Assembly (NCBI GenBank): GCA_903865435.1
Contig: CAIPJS010000042.1
Span: forward strand, 1-64,000
From: an uncultured Bacteroidota bacterium
Lineage (GTDB): Bacteria; Bacteroidota; Bacteroidia; Chitinophagales; Chitinophagaceae
Direction of reading: 5' to 3'
DNA length: 64,000 bases
A program made the translations under genes and the position numbers. Numbering within the stretch: position 1 is the stretch's first letter; each line of letters starts with the position of its first letter. The notes beneath the pieces were generated by a model. That model did no database searches. It was not told the origin of the DNA and worked only from the letters and a program-made list of their open reading frames with translations. Below, piece after piece: positions 17,630 through 26,789 of this stretch.

Positions 17630-17637
17630 TAAAGATA
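17630..17637 (-). promoter_or_regulatory. Possible -7 element for the YkgJ-family gene
   Basis: On the minus strand TATCTTTA (TAnnTTTG with one mismatch) lies just upstream of the extended reading frame. It fits transcription starting at or before the candidate non-standard start codons. Confidence 0.35.
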
Positions 17638-17650
17638 AGAGATTAATCGT

Positions 17651-17659
17651 TTATCCACA
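17651..17659 (+). promoter_or_regulatory. Perfect DnaA-box match upstream of parE
   Basis: TTATCCACA is identical to the strong DnaA-box consensus and lies 50 bases upstream of the parE -7 element, in the gap between divergent genes. One copy alone could be chance. Confidence 0.35.
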
Positions 17660-17709
17660 TAAAAGAGAGAATTGGTGAAAAGTAAAATTGGGGTAACCAC
17701 CGTGCTCAT

Positions 17710-17717
17710 TAGATTTG
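17710..17717 (+). promoter_or_regulatory. Promoter of the parE-cvfB operon
   Basis: TAGATTTG matches TAnnTTTG. TTG at 17688-17690 gives a -33 element with a 19-base spacer. The ATG of parE follows 43 bases later. Confidence 0.6.
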
Positions 17718-17760
17718 CAGACGGACAAGGGCATTTTTTGCCCCTAAAGCATTGATAATT

Positions 17761-19656
17761 ATGGCAGAAACTAAGTTACCTGTAGAATACAACGAAGACT
17801 CGATTAGATCCCTAGATTGGAAGGAACACATCCGTTTAAGACCAGGGATGTACATTGGAAAATTAGGAGATGGTTCGGCACCTGACGATGGTATTTATGT
17901 ACTCATGAAAGAAGTCATTGACAATTGTATCGATGAACATACCATGGGTTATGGCAAACAAGTAGAAATTTCCATACAAGATAAAACTGTGACCATTAGA
18001 GATTATGGTCGTGGCATTCCTTTAGGAAAAATTGTAGATGTAGTGAGCAAGATCAATACGGGTGCCAAATACGATAGCAAAGCCTTTCAGAAATCGGTGG
18101 GTTTAAATGGAGTGGGTACCAAGGCCGTGAATGCACTAAGTGAAGATTTTTTAGTGACTGCATTTAGAGAAGGGAAACAAAGATCAGCCACCTTTAAAAA
18201 AGGCCAACTGATTCAAGAAACCAAAGAATCTAAAACTACCGAACCCAATGGCACTTTGGTTGTTTTTACGCCTGATAGTTCGATGTTTAAAAATTTCCAT
18301 TTTATTCATGAGTACATAGATGGACAACTTTGGAATTATTGTTATTTGAATGCAGGATTGAGTATTCTTTTCAATGATAAGAAATATGTGAGCAAGAATG
18401 GATTGTTGGATTTATTGGAAAGAAAAACCAATCCAGATGAACTTCGTTATCCAATCATTCATTTAAAAGGAGAGGATATAGAAGTAGCTTTATCACACAA
18501 CAATGATTACGGAGAAGATATTTTTTCTTTTGTCAATGGACAATACACCACACAAGGGGGGACGCATCAACAAGCATTTAGAGAAGCTTATGTAAAAGTA
18601 ATCCGTGATTATTTTAAAAAGGATTATGAAGCATCTGATATAAGAACAAGCATTGTGGCAGCTGTATCGGTGCGTGTTCAAGAACCTGTATTTGAAAGTC
18701 AAACCAAAACAAAATTAGGTTCTCAAAACGTGGCAGAAGGCGGCCCTAGCATGAAAAATTTTGTAACAGAATTTTTAGCCAAGGAACTAGATAATTTTTT
18801 ACATCGTAATCCGGCTACTGCAGAGGCTTTAAAAAAGCGCATTGAGCAAAACGAACATGAGCGTAAAGAATTGGCTGGCATTAAAAAATTAGCCAATGAG
18901 CGTGCTAAAAAAGCCAACCTGCACAATAAAAAGTTAAGAGATTGTCGCGTGCACTTAAACGATGATTTACCTACAAAAAATAAAGAAATGTTTATTTCCT
19001 TACAACAAGGAAGTACTTTGTTTATTACCGAGGGTGATTCTGCCAGTGGAAGCATTACCAAATCGCGTAATGTAGATACCCAAGCGGTCTTTAGTTTAAG
19101 AGGCAAGCCCTTAAATGCTTTTGGCTTGACCAAAAAAGTGGTGTACGAAAATGAGGAGTTTAATTTATTGCAACACGCTTTAAATATTGAAGAAGGCTTG
19201 GAAGGGTTGCGTTACAATCAAATAGTGATTGCAACCGATGCCGATGTGGATGGTATGCACATTCGATTATTGATTCTTACCTTCTTTTTGCAATTTTTCC
19301 CAGACTTAGTGAAAAAGGGCCATGTATTTGTGTTGGAAACCCCATTGTTCCGAGTACGAAACAAACAAAAAACAATTTATTGTTACAACGAAACCGAAAA
19401 ACAAGCGGCCATGAAGGAATTGGGTACCAAGCCAGAAATTACCAGATTCAAGGGTTTAGGAGAAATTAGTCCCGAGGAATTTGGAAAATTTATCAATGCC
19501 GATATCAAATTGGCACCTGTAATTTTAGAACAAGGCGATCATATACAACATTTATTAGAATATTATATGGGTAAAAATACCCAAGAAAGACAGGACTTTA
19601 TTATCAATAATTTAAAAGTAGAATTGGACAAAGCGCATGATACACTTAGTATTTAA
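17761..19656 (+). CDS. parE: DNA topoisomerase IV subunit B (ParE/GyrB-like)
   Basis: ATPase subunit of a type IIA topoisomerase that decatenates daughter chromosomes. The GHKL ATPase signatures are [17 protein letters not shown] and [15 protein letters not shown]. The transducer follows, and the Toprim domain shows [10 protein letters not shown] and the metal triad [10 protein letters not shown]. The C-terminus ends in the [11 protein letters not shown] tail. At 631 residues it is standard for ParE. An in-frame TTG nine bases upstream is unlikely to be used. Its end overlaps the DUF1835 gene by 20 bases, and parC follows two genes later, so subunit pairing is supported by context. Confidence 0.94.
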   Translation: MAETKLPVEYNEDSIRSLDWKEHIRLRPGMYIGKLGDGSAPDDGIYVLMKEVIDNCIDEHTMGYGKQVEISIQDKTVTIRDYGRGIPLGKIVDVVSKINTGAKYDSKAFQKSVGLNGVGTKAVNALSEDFLVTAFREGKQRSATFKKGQLIQETKESKTTEPNGTLVVFTPDSSMFKNFHFIHEYIDGQLWNYCYLNAGLSILFNDKKYVSKNGLLDLLERKTNPDELRYPIIHLKGEDIEVALSHNNDYGEDIFSFVNGQYTTQGGTHQQAFREAYVKVIRDYFKKDYEASDIRTSIVAAVSVRVQEPVFESQTKTKLGSQNVAEGGPSMKNFVTEFLAKELDNFLHRNPATAEALKKRIEQNEHERKELAGIKKLANERAKKANLHNKKLRDCRVHLNDDLPTKNKEMFISLQQGSTLFITEGDSASGSITKSRNVDTQAVFSLRGKPLNAFGLTKKVVYENEEFNLLQHALNIEEGLEGLRYNQIVIATDADVDGMHIRLLILTFFLQFFPDLVKKGHVFVLETPLFRVRNKQKTIYCYNETEKQAAMKELGTKPEITRFKGLGEISPEEFGKFINADIKLAPVILEQGDHIQHLLEYYMGKNTQERQDFIINNLKVELDKAHDTLSI

Positions 19657-20467
19657 TACAGCAAACATAGCAGCATTGGAAGCCGCCATTGAATTGGATG
19701 AAAATTTAGCAGGTCAAATTGTGGAAATCAAAGACGATTATGCAGTGGGCCCCTTATTAGACATTTATGAAACCGAAGGCTATCAAGCTAGAAAAACATG
19801 GTGGGAAGAAGTATTAATGCATTCTCCTTATACAGATCAATTAGCTATTGTAGACGATAAATTAACGGTGCATCATTTAATACAAAGTTTGGAAGAAGAT
19901 CCTGCCGAAGAAATTTGGATTTGGATGGGACAGAATGCACATGATGTTTCTGGCTATTATTGGTTGATGAGCCAGCTAAAACCCTATCAAGGAAAGTTAC
20001 AAGTATTGTATTTAAACAATCTCCCTTTTTTAAATGATAAAGGACAATTGTTTTATCCAGTGCATTTATCAGAAATTCCTGCTAAAGAATTTATCAAAGC
20101 AAAGAAATTGGCCAGACCCATTACTTTGAGCGAGTTTGAATTGGATCCTGATGAATGGAAAAAGATTTGTCAAGAAAATGAGGGTGTAAGATTTTTAGAA
20201 GGCGGTAAAAAATTGGCGAGTATGCCCATCACTTATTACGATAAAGAAATTTTATCCTTATTGACTAAAAACGCGCAAAAATTACCTAGTGCTTTAGCGC
20301 ATATCTTAAGTAAGATGAAAATTAAAACTGGCGATGCATTTATTGTGTTTAGATTAAAAGCATTGGCAGCATTGGGTAAAATAGTTTTTGTGGGCAATTG
20401 GGAAAAGGGTTGGAAAGATATGATTGTTCAAATGCCCGGTGGATCAAGCGTTGTAGTAGAAGATTAA
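19637..20467 (+). CDS. DUF1835/DUF3658 protein
   Basis: A 276-residue cytoplasmic protein of unknown function. The N-terminal half ([18 protein letters not shown], then the [11 protein letters not shown] and [10 protein letters not shown] segments) matches the DUF1835 pattern; the C-terminal half (about 160-270) fits DUF3658. The conserved hydrophobic strand, the nearby Asp and Glu residues and the [17 protein letters not shown] segment suggest a nucleotide- or nucleic-acid-binding fold, but this is a guess. The start overlaps parE by 20 bases, implying translational coupling, and the gene sits between the two topoisomerase IV subunits. Confidence 0.75.
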   Translation: MIHLVFNTANIAALEAAIELDENLAGQIVEIKDDYAVGPLLDIYETEGYQARKTWWEEVLMHSPYTDQLAIVDDKLTVHHLIQSLEEDPAEEIWIWMGQNAHDVSGYYWLMSQLKPYQGKLQVLYLNNLPFLNDKGQLFYPVHLSEIPAKEFIKAKKLARPITLSEFELDPDEWKKICQENEGVRFLEGGKKLASMPITYYDKEILSLLTKNAQKLPSALAHILSKMKIKTGDAFIVFRLKALAALGKIVFVGNWEKGWKDMIVQMPGGSSVVVED

Positions 20468-20508
20468 TTATTGTTGAAAATAAAAAAATGGTTCTTTAAA
20501 ACAATTCA

Positions 20509-20877
20509 ATGCGTATAAATGTTTCTGATATAGATGTTAAAGCAATAGATGAACGTGGGGCATTGCATTATTTTAGTACCAATCGGACTGGAGAGTTTCT
20601 ATTGGTATACCGAAATGCCGGATCAGTGAGTGGACAACATTATCATACAGGCAAATCGGCAGGTAAAAACCCTGAAGAAATGTTATTGGTTCAAGGTTCA
20701 CTTTCTTTGAACTGGAAAGATTTGAAAAATAATGAAACAGGAACAATATTAGTAGCAGCGCCTTCAAGAGTCGTCATTGAACCCAATGTTTGGCATGAAA
20801 CCATCGCCATTACAGATATTGTATTTATAGAATTAAACAGTTTAGTGGATGGTAGTGAAGATACGCACCGTCTCTAA
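20509..20877 (+). CDS. Small cupin-domain protein
   Basis: A 122-residue single-domain cupin. Metal-ligand candidates are the pair in GQHYHTGKS (His43, His45), a Glu in PEEMLLVQG and the His in VWHETIAI. The beta-strand rhythm covers the whole length. Single cupins act as isomerases, oxygenases or sugar-binding proteins; none of these is favoured by the sequence. It sits 41 bases after the DUF1835 gene and 12 before parC, so it is probably co-transcribed with topoisomerase IV. Confidence 0.75.
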   Translation: MRINVSDIDVKAIDERGALHYFSTNRTGEFLLVYRNAGSVSGQHYHTGKSAGKNPEEMLLVQGSLSLNWKDLKNNETGTILVAAPSRVVIEPNVWHETIAITDIVFIELNSLVDGSEDTHRL

Positions 20878-20889
20878 TTAAGTATATAT

Positions 20890-23412
20890 ATGGCAAAAGA
20901 GAAAAATTTAAGTAGTGTAACAGACAATGAATCGGGTGTTCAAGGCCAATATAAAAATTGGTTTTTGGACTATGCTTCTTATGTTATTTTAGAAAGAGCA
21001 GTTCCTGCTATTGAAGATGGATTAAAACCAGTACAAAGAAGAATCTTACACGCCATGAAAGAAATGGATGATGGAAGATTCAATAAAGTAGCCAATATAA
21101 TTGGACAAAGTATGCAATACCATCCGCATGGAGATGCAAGTATTGGAGATGCTTTGGTCAATATTGGCCAAAAAGACATGTTGGTGGAAACCCAAGGTAA
21201 CTGGGGGGATGTTAGAACAGGTGATGATGCCGCAGCAGCAAGATATATTGAAGCGCGTTTGAGCAAATTTGCTTTAGAAGTTGCCTTTAATGGCAAGACT
21301 ACCGATTGGGCATTAAGTTACGATGGTCGTAAACAAGAACCAGTAACGCTTCCAATGAAGTTCCCTTTATTATTGGCTCAAGGGGCTGATGGGATTGCTG
21401 TAGGGTTGTCCACTAAAATTTTACCCCATAATTTTTGTGAATTGGCCGAAGCTTCCATCAAACATTTAAGAGGAAGAAAATTTGAATTGTTGCCCGATTT
21501 CCAAACAGGGGGCATGATTGATACTTCTAATTACAATGATGGCAAAAGAGGTGGCAAGGTAAGAGTGCGTGCGCATATAGAAGAGTTTGATAAAAAGACA
21601 TTGTTGATTAAAGATGTGCCTTACAGTGTAACCACTACTCAATTAATGGAGAGCATTACCAAGGCCAATGATCAAGGAAAAATTAAAATAAGAAAAGTAA
21701 CTGACGTTACAGCAGCCGAAGTAGAAATTCAAATTGATTTGGCAGCAGGCATTTCTCCGGATATTACCATTGATGCCTTGTATGCCTTTACCGATTGTGA
21801 AATTAGTATTTCACCCAATGCCTGTGTGATTGTGGGTCAAAGACCTCAATTTTTAGGCGCCTCCGATTTATTGCGTCATTCTGTAGACCATACCAAGGGG
21901 CTTTTGCAAGCCGAATTGCAAATTCAATTGAAAGAATTAGAAGACAAATGGCACTTCACCAGTTTAGAAAAAATATTCTTCGAAGAAAAAATATACAAGG
22001 AATTAGAGAAAAAACATGCTACTTGGGACAAAGTGATAGAAGCCATTGATGAAGCTTTTCAACCTTTTAAGAAGAAATTTAAAAAGCCAATTGAACGCAC
22101 CGATTTACTAAAATTAACAGACAAACCAGTAAGAAGAATCTATAAATTGGATATTGATGAATTGATTACACAAATAAAAACCATTGAAGAAGAAATTAAA
22201 GAAGTTAAAAATCACTTAGCCAATATAGTAGATTATGCAGTGGCTTATTACGAGAACCTAGTGAAGAAATATGGCAAGGGTAAAGAAAGAAAAACTGAAA
22301 TAAAAGAATTTGATACCATTCAGGTAAAACAAGTGGCCATTGCCAATACAAAATTGTACATCAATAGAGTAGAAGGATTTGTGGGAACTAGTTTGAAAAA
22401 AGATGAATTCTTATGCGATTGCACAGATTATGACGACATCATTGCTTTTGCAAAATCTGGGGTAATGAAAGTGGTTAAAGTTTCGGATAAAGTATTTATT
22501 GGCAAAGACATCATCCATGCGGCTGTGTTTCAAAAGAATGATGAACGCACCACCTACAATATGGTTTATGCCGATGGTACTTCGGGCATTGCTTATGCTA
22601 AAAGATTCAATGTAACTGGTGTAACGCGTGACAAGGAATATTTCTTAGCAAAAAGTGCTGAAAAATCAAAAGTCCATTACATGTCTATTAACATGAATGG
22701 AGAAGCTGAATCAGTAAAAATTATATTAAGCCCAAATTGTTCTGCACGCATAAAAGAATTTGATTTCTTTTTTGATTCATTAGAAGTTAAAGGAAGAAGT
22801 AGCGTGGGCAACCAGGTGACCAAGTACCCAGTAAAGGCAGTTAAATTGAAAGATGCAGGTAAAAGTACCTTGGTTGGCCGCAAACTTTGGTTTGATGATA
22901 AGTTTGGCCGTTTAAATACCGATGAGAAAGGAATTTATTTGGGTACCTTTGAGGACGAGAAATTACTGGTCATTACCAAAGAAGGGAATTACGAGGTAAC
23001 AGATACCGAAGTAAGTCAAAGATTTGATCCTGAAAAAGTAATTTTTATGGAGAAGTTTGATCCAGAAAAAATTGTAACCGCTGTTTATTTAGATAAAGAA
23101 AAATTACAATTTAACATCAAACGTTTTAAAATTGAAACTTCTACTTTAAAAACGCCATTTACTTTTATTAAAGAAGGAGAGGGGAATTATGTAGTTACCG
23201 CTTCCACTTTTACTGAACCAATTTTAGTGGTTCAATCTGGGAGAGGCACGCAGGTTAGAAAGTCGAAGTTCAAAGTAAGTAAGATGGTAGATATCATGGG
23301 TTGGAAAGCCATTGGTACAAAGTTGGTGGACTTTTCAAAAACTGTCGAAATGAATTGGGAGAATAAAGTAGTGATTAAAGATCCAAATGATGCTCAACCA
23401 GAATTGTTTTAA
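20890..23412 (+). CDS. parC: DNA topoisomerase IV subunit A (ParC)
   Basis: DNA-cleaving subunit of topoisomerase IV. The N-terminal winged-helix and tower domains contain GLKPVQRRILHAM (45-57) and HPHGDASIGDALV (79-91). The catalytic tyrosine is Tyr119 in AARYIEARLSKFA. The quinolone-resistance region around residues 83-90 carries DASIGDA. A coiled-coil segment lies at about 420-450, and the C-terminal ~300 residues form the degenerate beta-pinwheel. At 840 residues it is of Bacteroidota length. It is linked with parE by only two small genes. Confidence 0.94.
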   Translation: MAKEKNLSSVTDNESGVQGQYKNWFLDYASYVILERAVPAIEDGLKPVQRRILHAMKEMDDGRFNKVANIIGQSMQYHPHGDASIGDALVNIGQKDMLVETQGNWGDVRTGDDAAAARYIEARLSKFALEVAFNGKTTDWALSYDGRKQEPVTLPMKFPLLLAQGADGIAVGLSTKILPHNFCELAEASIKHLRGRKFELLPDFQTGGMIDTSNYNDGKRGGKVRVRAHIEEFDKKTLLIKDVPYSVTTTQLMESITKANDQGKIKIRKVTDVTAAEVEIQIDLAAGISPDITIDALYAFTDCEISISPNACVIVGQRPQFLGASDLLRHSVDHTKGLLQAELQIQLKELEDKWHFTSLEKIFFEEKIYKELEKKHATWDKVIEAIDEAFQPFKKKFKKPIERTDLLKLTDKPVRRIYKLDIDELITQIKTIEEEIKEVKNHLANIVDYAVAYYENLVKKYGKGKERKTEIKEFDTIQVKQVAIANTKLYINRVEGFVGTSLKKDEFLCDCTDYDDIIAFAKSGVMKVVKVSDKVFIGKDIIHAAVFQKNDERTTYNMVYADGTSGIAYAKRFNVTGVTRDKEYFLAKSAEKSKVHYMSINMNGEAESVKIILSPNCSARIKEFDFFFDSLEVKGRSSVGNQVTKYPVKAVKLKDAGKSTLVGRKLWFDDKFGRLNTDEKGIYLGTFEDEKLLVITKEGNYEVTDTEVSQRFDPEKVIFMEKFDPEKIVTAVYLDKEKLQFNIKRFKIETSTLKTPFTFIKEGEGNYVVTASTFTEPILVVQSGRGTQVRKSKFKVSKMVDIMGWKAIGTKLVDFSKTVEMNWENKVVIKDPNDAQPELF

Positions 23413-23427
23413 AATAAAATAAATAAC

Positions 23428-24300
23428 ATGTCAACTATAAATGTAGGTCAGTTTAATTTGATGCGTGTAGACCGAAAAGTTGATTTTGGGTTTTATATGG
23501 ATGATGGCGCAGAAGGTATTTTACTTCCAAAACGTTTTGTACCCGCTGGTCTACAAGTAGGTGATACCATAAGTGTATTTGTTTACCATGATTCTGACAA
23601 TAGATTAATAGCTACTTCTCAAGAACCTTTAGCTGTAGTAGGCGATATTGCTGCTTTAAAAGTAGTAGAAGTAACTTCTCAAGGTGCATTTTTGGATTGG
23701 GGTTTAATGAAAGATTTATTTGTTCCTGTATCACAGCAACTTTCTACCATGCGTTTGGGTGGAAAGTATTTGGTAAAACTATATATAGATGCACAAACAG
23801 GCAGGGTTGCCGCTACCGAAAAAATTGACAAACAAATCAGCAACGATTATTTAACGGTGAAGGAAGGGGAGAAAGTGAAAGTGCAAGTATACCGTGAATC
23901 TGAAATTGGTTATGTGGTAATTGTAAATCAAGTGCATCAAGGCTTGGTGTATAAGAATGAAGTATTTACACATTTGCATATTGGTCAATTTATTGACGAA
24001 GCCTATGTTAAAAAAATTAGAGAAGGCAATAAGTTAGACATTGGATTAGGAAAGCAAGGCGGTGAAAAATTAGCTGATGACAATCAAAAAATAATCAGTC
24101 TATTAAAATCTCATAAAGGTTTCTTGCCCTATCATGATAAATCTGCACCAGATGATATTTATGCATTTTTTGGGATGAGTAAAAAAGCATTTAAAATGAA
24201 TGTAGGTATCTTGTATAAACTTAAATTAATTACCATTGAAGAAGATGGGATTCATTTAGTGCCAGAAGCCTCCGTGCAAACAGCTGCTGAAAATGTTTAA
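23428..24300 (+). CDS. cvfB: CvfB/YitL family S1-like RNA-binding protein
   Basis: A 290-residue protein with the CvfB arrangement: tandem S1-like OB folds at about residues 5-65, 68-135 and 145-215 (GAFLDWGLMKDLFVPVSQQ and GYVVIVNQVHQGLVYKNE are typical), then a winged-helix domain at about 225-280 (HDKSAPDDIYAFFGMSKKAFKMNVGIL). CvfB proteins bind RNA and affect virulence-factor expression in Firmicutes; the role here is unknown. It follows parC by 15 bases and is the likely last gene of the operon. Confidence 0.87.
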   Translation: MSTINVGQFNLMRVDRKVDFGFYMDDGAEGILLPKRFVPAGLQVGDTISVFVYHDSDNRLIATSQEPLAVVGDIAALKVVEVTSQGAFLDWGLMKDLFVPVSQQLSTMRLGGKYLVKLYIDAQTGRVAATEKIDKQISNDYLTVKEGEKVKVQVYRESEIGYVVIVNQVHQGLVYKNEVFTHLHIGQFIDEAYVKKIREGNKLDIGLGKQGGEKLADDNQKIISLLKSHKGFLPYHDKSAPDDIYAFFGMSKKAFKMNVGILYKLKLITIEEDGIHLVPEASVQTAAENV

Positions 24301-24337
24301 AAATTGATTCGTAACTTCTTAGATTAAATTTTATCCT

Positions 24338-25522
24338 ATGAATAAGGAAGTATACATAATTGCTGCAGTAAGAACACCCATTGGTTCTTTTGGAGGTGCA
24401 TTAAGTGCGTTATCTGCAACAGAATTAGGTGCGATAGCCATTAAGGGGGCCTTGTTAAAGTCGGGCTTAACTGCAGATCTGATAGATGAAGTTATCATGG
24501 GTTCGGTGATTCAAGCGGGATTAGGACAAGCGCCTGCAAGACAAGCTGCAAAAAAAGCAGGATTGCCTGATAAAGTAATTTGCACCACCATTAATAAAGT
24601 TTGCGCTAGCGGAATGAAGTCCATCGCTATTGCAGCTCAAAATATCCTTTTGGGAGATGCTGAAATTATTATAGCGGGTGGCATGGAAAGCATGAGCAAT
24701 GTTCCTTTTTACAATACCGCTCAAAGATGGGGTCATAAATATGGTGATACTTTAATGATAGATGGTTTGGCCAAAGACGGACTAGTAGATGTGTATGATC
24801 AAGTGGCCATGGGTAATTTTGCCGATCTCTGCGCAGCAAAATATGAAATTTCAAGAGCCGATCAAGATGAATTTGCATCCAACAGTTATAAAAAAGCACA
24901 AGCAGCAATCCATAATGGTTGGTTCAAAGAAGAAATTATTCCAGTTTCTATCCCTCAAAAAAAAGGAGCACCTGTTGTTGTTGATCAAGATGAAGAACCT
25001 GCTAAAGTGAATTTTGAAAAAATTGCTCAATTAAATCCGGCATTTAGCAAAGAAGGCACAGTTACTGCTGCCAATGCAAGTACCATGAATGATGGTGCTG
25101 CTGCTTTGATATTAATGAGTGCTGATAAAGCAAAAGCATTAGGCATCCAACCCATAGCCATTATTAAAGGATTTGCAGATGCTGAACAAGATCCTAAATG
25201 GTTTACCACCTCTCCAGCTTTGGCATTACCTAAAGCTTTAAATAAAGCAGGATTAAAAAAAGAAATGATAGATTATTTCGAATTTAATGAAGCTTTTTCG
25301 GTAGTTGGATTGGTGAATTCAACATTGCTTGAACTAGATGCTGCTAAAATAAATGTGCATGGTGGTGCAGTTGCATTGGGACATCCTTTGGGTTGTAGTG
25401 GCGCAAGAATCATTGTTACACTAATTCATTTGCTACAAAAGAACAAATCAAAATATGGAGCAGCTGCTATTTGCAATGGGGGCGGAGGCGCGAGCGCGAT
25501 GGTTATCGAAGCTATTGTATAA
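24338..25522 (+). CDS. Acetyl-CoA acetyltransferase (thiolase)
   Basis: Type II thiolase that condenses two acetyl-CoA to acetoacetyl-CoA, or acts in the reverse direction in fatty-acid or ketone-body breakdown. The nucleophilic Cys89 is in NKVCASGMKS. The second active-site block near the C-terminus shows NVHGGAVALGHPLGCSGAR (His and Cys), and the loop ICNGGGGASAMVIEAI ends the protein. Length (394 residues) is exact for the family. It starts 37 bases after cvfB and is convergent with ytxJ, one base separating the two genes. No other beta-oxidation gene lies beside it. Confidence 0.93.
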   Translation: MNKEVYIIAAVRTPIGSFGGALSALSATELGAIAIKGALLKSGLTADLIDEVIMGSVIQAGLGQAPARQAAKKAGLPDKVICTTINKVCASGMKSIAIAAQNILLGDAEIIIAGGMESMSNVPFYNTAQRWGHKYGDTLMIDGLAKDGLVDVYDQVAMGNFADLCAAKYEISRADQDEFASNSYKKAQAAIHNGWFKEEIIPVSIPQKKGAPVVVDQDEEPAKVNFEKIAQLNPAFSKEGTVTAANASTMNDGAAALILMSADKAKALGIQPIAIIKGFADAEQDPKWFTTSPALALPKALNKAGLKKEMIDYFEFNEAFSVVGLVNSTLLELDAAKINVHGGAVALGHPLGCSGARIIVTLIHLLQKNKSKYGAAAICNGGGGASAMVIEAIV

Positions 25523-25523
25523 A

Positions 25524-25856
25524 TTACAACTTGGCTTGTTCTTCTATTTCTTCCATTTGAATGCCACCATGGCTTTCTTCATAAACACATGCTCCATTTT
25601 TTATCAACAGAATTTGAGGCGATTCATGAAATACTTTAAATTTCTCTGCAATTGCCTGAGAAATTGGTCTATAGTTGAGTAAATCTAAATAATGAAAATC
25701 AATGTGGGCAGGAGTAGTAGAACGCTCTAATCTGGCCAATGCCATCTTGCTGATACTGCATGTGGTACTGTGTTTCAGAATAACTTGTGGCTGATGGAAA
25801 GAAGCCTCCGAAATGGCATCTAATTGGTCAATGTTGGTGATGGATTTCCATTGCAT
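25524..25856 (-). CDS. ytxJ: Bacillithiol-system thioredoxin-like protein YtxJ
   Basis: Monothiol thioredoxin-fold protein (DUF2847), predicted to remove bacillithiol from protein thiols. The redox motif is TCSIS (Cys33), followed by a cis-Pro segment ESPQILLIKNG. The start at 25856 gives 110 residues, the usual length. A longer frame to 25907 would begin upstream of the consensus promoter at 25875-25882, so it is rejected. Its presence implies that this organism uses bacillithiol as a low-molecular-weight thiol. Confidence 0.87.
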   Translation of the reverse strand: MQWKSITNIDQLDAISEASFHQPQVILKHSTTCSISKMALARLERSTTPAHIDFHYLDLLNYRPISQAIAEKFKVFHESPQILLIKNGACVYEESHGGIQMEEIEEQAKL

Positions 25857-25874
25857 AAATTCATATTTATTTTG

Positions 25875-25882
25875 CAAATTTA
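25875..25882 (-). promoter_or_regulatory. Promoter -7 element of ytxJ
   Basis: On the minus strand TAAATTTG exactly matches TAnnTTTG, 18 bases before the chosen ATG. Confidence 0.55.
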
Positions 25883-25964
25883 ACAAATATATTCGATCTA
25901 ATTTCAATGGAAATTATGATTTTGCTTAGTAAGTTTGATTAACTTTACTACTATATAAAATAAT

Positions 25965-26732
25965 ATGCGTTTACAACTTACCCAACCAATTTGCTTTATT
26001 GATTTAGAAACTACAGGCATTAATGTGAGTCTTGATAAAATTGTAGAAATTGCCATTGTAAAAATTATGCCTGATGGTACTAAACAAGTTAAAAGAAAAT
26101 TGGTCAATCCTGAAATGCCCATTCCAAAAGTAGCATCAGACATTCATGGCATTTCAGATGCTATGGTAAAAGAAGCACCCACATTTAAACAAATCGCTAA
26201 CGAAATCAAACAGTTTATTGAATTAAGTGATTTAGCTGGCTACAATAGCAACCGATTTGACATTCCGATGTTGAATGAAGAATTTTTAAGAGCGGGTATT
26301 TCAGTAGACATTGAAAACAGGAAATTATTAGATGTACAGAAAGTGTACCACATGATGGAACAAAGAACCTTATCTGCCGCGTATAAATTTTATTGTCATA
26401 AAAATTTAGAGGATGCACATAGTGCCGAAGCCGATGCATCCGCTACTTGGGAGATTCTAGAAGCCCAATTAGAAAAATACCCTCAAATGGGAAGCACTGT
26501 GGAAACCGTGGTAAAATTTACTGGAGAAGACCAGATTATAGATTTTGCTCGACGATTTGTATTTGAAAACGGTGTGGAAGTATTCAATTTTGGTAAACAT
26601 AAAGGAAAGCCTGTAATTCAAGTACTTAAGGAAGAGCCTCAGTATTATGACTGGATGATGAAAGGCGATTTTGCATTACATACCAAACAGAAATTAACCG
26701 AAATATTGAATAAAACCATCCTGAATAAGTAG
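25965..26732 (+). CDS. DnaQ-like 3'-5' exonuclease with ExoX-type C-terminal domain
   Basis: DEDDh-family exonuclease. Exo I is FIDLETTGIN (Asp13, Glu15), Exo II falls in LAGYNSNRFDIPML (Asn, Asp), and Exo III is the HSAEADASA segment (His and Asp near residues 147-152). After the catalytic domain (about 1-175), residues 195-245 carry FNFGKHKGKPV followed by YYDWMMKGDF, a small domain known from the C-terminus of exodeoxyribonuclease X-like proteins. It is therefore more likely a repair or proofreading-type nuclease than the Pol III epsilon subunit itself. A TAACTTTA element precedes the ATG by 17 bases. Confidence 0.87.
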   Translation: MRLQLTQPICFIDLETTGINVSLDKIVEIAIVKIMPDGTKQVKRKLVNPEMPIPKVASDIHGISDAMVKEAPTFKQIANEIKQFIELSDLAGYNSNRFDIPMLNEEFLRAGISVDIENRKLLDVQKVYHMMEQRTLSAAYKFYCHKNLEDAHSAEADASATWEILEAQLEKYPQMGSTVETVVKFTGEDQIIDFARRFVFENGVEVFNFGKHKGKPVIQVLKEEPQYYDWMMKGDFALHTKQKLTEILNKTILNK

Positions 26733-26759
26733 GGTTTAAATAAATATCCAAAAAAACCT

Positions 26760-26767
26760 TAATTTTA
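26760..26767 (+). promoter_or_regulatory. Possible -7 element for the DPM-like gene
   Basis: TAATTTTA, one base from TAnnTTTG, lies 22 bases before the GTG at 26790. Confidence 0.3.
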
Positions 26768-26789
26768 ACGATATATCCCCCCTTATAGC

